DNA of 22,904 nucleotides from a virus, in the IMG/VR virus record IMGVR_UViG_3300047496_000103, positions 1 through 22,904 of that record; one strand, 5' to 3'. Below, one piece after another: positions 22,091 through 22,904 of the stretch. Made by a program: the position numbers and the translations under genes. The notes below the pieces were generated by a model. The model was given only the letters and a program-made list of their open reading frames with translations. It did not search any database and was not told where the DNA came from. Within the stretch, counting starts at the first letter, position 1. Each line of letters opens with the position of its first letter.

Positions 22091-22904
22091 TAGTCTTGAG
22101 CCTGGGTTAAAGGTTTAAAGCCTTCTTCAGAGATTCGGAGAACCAATTCCTTAGCTAATAGGATTTGTTTGCCGCTCTCGTCTTTCAGAGCTTTGGCGTA
22201 GTGGTTCTTGTAGACTTTCCACATTACGTCAGCGCCTGCACGCACTTTTTGACCTTGCACCGTCTTCTCGTACCATGCTTTGCGCGAGGACTGGATGGTC
22301 AGCATGCAATGGAAGTTCAGAGCTTTACCACCGGCGTTAGTCTTGCCCGGAGAACCCATGTTGTCGTATGTATAGTTAACGATGAGTACCGCAATTGGGT
22401 ACTGGATCTGCTTGGCGGCCAGTGCGGAGATACCCATGCGATTGGTCTTAGCTGACCCGCCGACCATTGCCGAGCTCTCAGTGAGCTTCAGTTCTGAGTC
22501 GCGCATGGAAACGGTGTTGCCGTAAGAGTCGAACACCAGCAGAAGTTTGGCGTCTGGGAAGTCGTTGAACACTGCGTCGATTGCCAGATTCGCAGCATCG
22601 AAGGCTTCCTCGACCACTTTGGAGCGGATCGTGATAACCCCGTTCTCGTCGATGCCGGCAGCAGCTAAGTCTTCGGACGAAGTCTTACCTTCTGTCTCGA
22701 CGTAAATTACGGCGTATCCTTGCTCTTGCGCACACTTGATGGACAACAAGGACAACGATGTTTTACCAGAATCGGGTTCACCAGCGATTTGAACAAAGTG
22801 ACCAAACTTAAGTCCAAGCACACCGAAGGCGTTCTTCCACCACTCGGGGAGAACCACGTAGTCTTTTGGGTCATTTGAAACAGATTCGAGCGAAGAACCA
22901 AGAC
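22090..22904 (-). CDS. RecA-like recombinase (UvsX/RecA family), 5' end beyond the window
   Basis: The reading frame is open to the right edge, so the N-terminus is missing; 270 residues are visible. A GTG at 22857 would start just before LPEWWKNAFG but has no SD and in-frame sequence continues upstream, so a longer protein is more likely. RecA core motifs, counting from that GTG: Walker A GEPDSGKT (26-33), VETEG with the catalytic Glu (about 54), Walker B LLLVFDS (105-111), a VNYTYDN strand and the L2-like loop SPGKTNAGGKALNF (169-182). It promotes strand exchange in replication and repair and is followed at once by SbcD and SbcC. Confidence 0.9.
   Translation of the reverse strand, partial: LGSSLESVSNDPKDYVVLPEWWKNAFGVLGLKFGHFVQIAGEPDSGKTSLSLLSIKCAQEQGYAVIYVETEGKTSSEDLAAAGIDENGVITIRSKVVEEAFDAANLAIDAVFNDFPDAKLLLVFDSYGNTVSMRDSELKLTESSAMVGGSAKTNRMGISALAAKQIQYPIAVLIVNYTYDNMGSPGKTNAGGKALNFHCMLTIQSSRKAWYEKTVQGQKVRAGADVMWKVYKNHYAKALKDESGKQILLAKELVLRISEEGFKPLTQAQD

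Noticed and set aside
1-22904. tRNA genes, CRISPR arrays, insertion sequences or attachment sites
   Set aside because: By eye there are no regularly spaced direct repeats, no transposase or integrase frames, and almost no non-coding space outside the short gaps already described.

Overview
The window looks like part of the genome of a tailed double-stranded DNA phage (or a prophage of one). It holds a nearly complete head-building and DNA-packaging set: small and large terminase, portal, a Mu gpF/SPP1 gp7-like head protein, prohead protease, a scaffold-like protein and an HK97-fold-type major capsid protein. Upstream in the direction of transcription lies a recombination/replication set: a RecA-like recombinase, an SbcD/SbcC (T4 gp47/gp46) pair, a calcineurin-like phosphoesterase and a RuvC-like resolvase. 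No tail genes, integrase, tRNA or CRISPR array are visible. The host cannot be named. SD motifs of the AGGAG type, sigma70-like -10 boxes and a signal-peptide lytic transglycosylase fit a bacterial, perhaps Gram-negative, host.

Layout: positions 1-1159 carry three small plus-strand genes that run into a hairpin at about 1151-1180. Everything from 1210 to 22904 is on the minus strand and is read from the right edge leftward. The order is RecA-like (cut by the window edge), SbcD, SbcC, two unknowns, phosphoesterase, RuvC-like, an unknown overlapping a lytic transglycosylase, TerS, TerL, portal, HNH endonuclease, unknown, head morphogenesis protein, four small or unknown genes, FKBP/trigger-factor-like protein, GroES-like co-chaperonin, ClpP-like protease, RecB/Cas4-like nuclease, a 60-residue protein, a second membrane-anchored or secreted ClpP-like protein, a Cys-rich HTH protein, prohead protease, a small protein, scaffold and major capsid protein. 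Packing is tight, with ATGA, TAATG and GTGA overlaps. The few real gaps hold promoters or terminators.

The most distinctive part is 5348-8838. A GroES-like co-chaperonin, a peptidyl-prolyl-isomerase-like protein and two ClpP-like proteins are embedded in the head-gene region, with an Fe-S type PD-(D/E)XK nuclease between them. This looks like a phage-borne protein-folding and protein-turnover cassette. Its likely purpose, by analogy with T4 gp31 and gp23, is folding or quality control of capsid proteins or take-over of host proteostasis.

A second notable pattern is regulatory. Five genes (starts at 6508, 10226, 16343, 17287 and 18843) have no convincing Shine-Dalgarno sequence but carry a TATAAT-like box ending 6-8 nt before the start codon, which predicts leaderless transcripts. 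By contrast, the promoters before the portal, protease, 77-residue/scaffold and capsid genes sit farther upstream and leave leaders with clear SD sites. Hairpins ending the scaffold and capsid transcripts share a C(GAAA)G cap.
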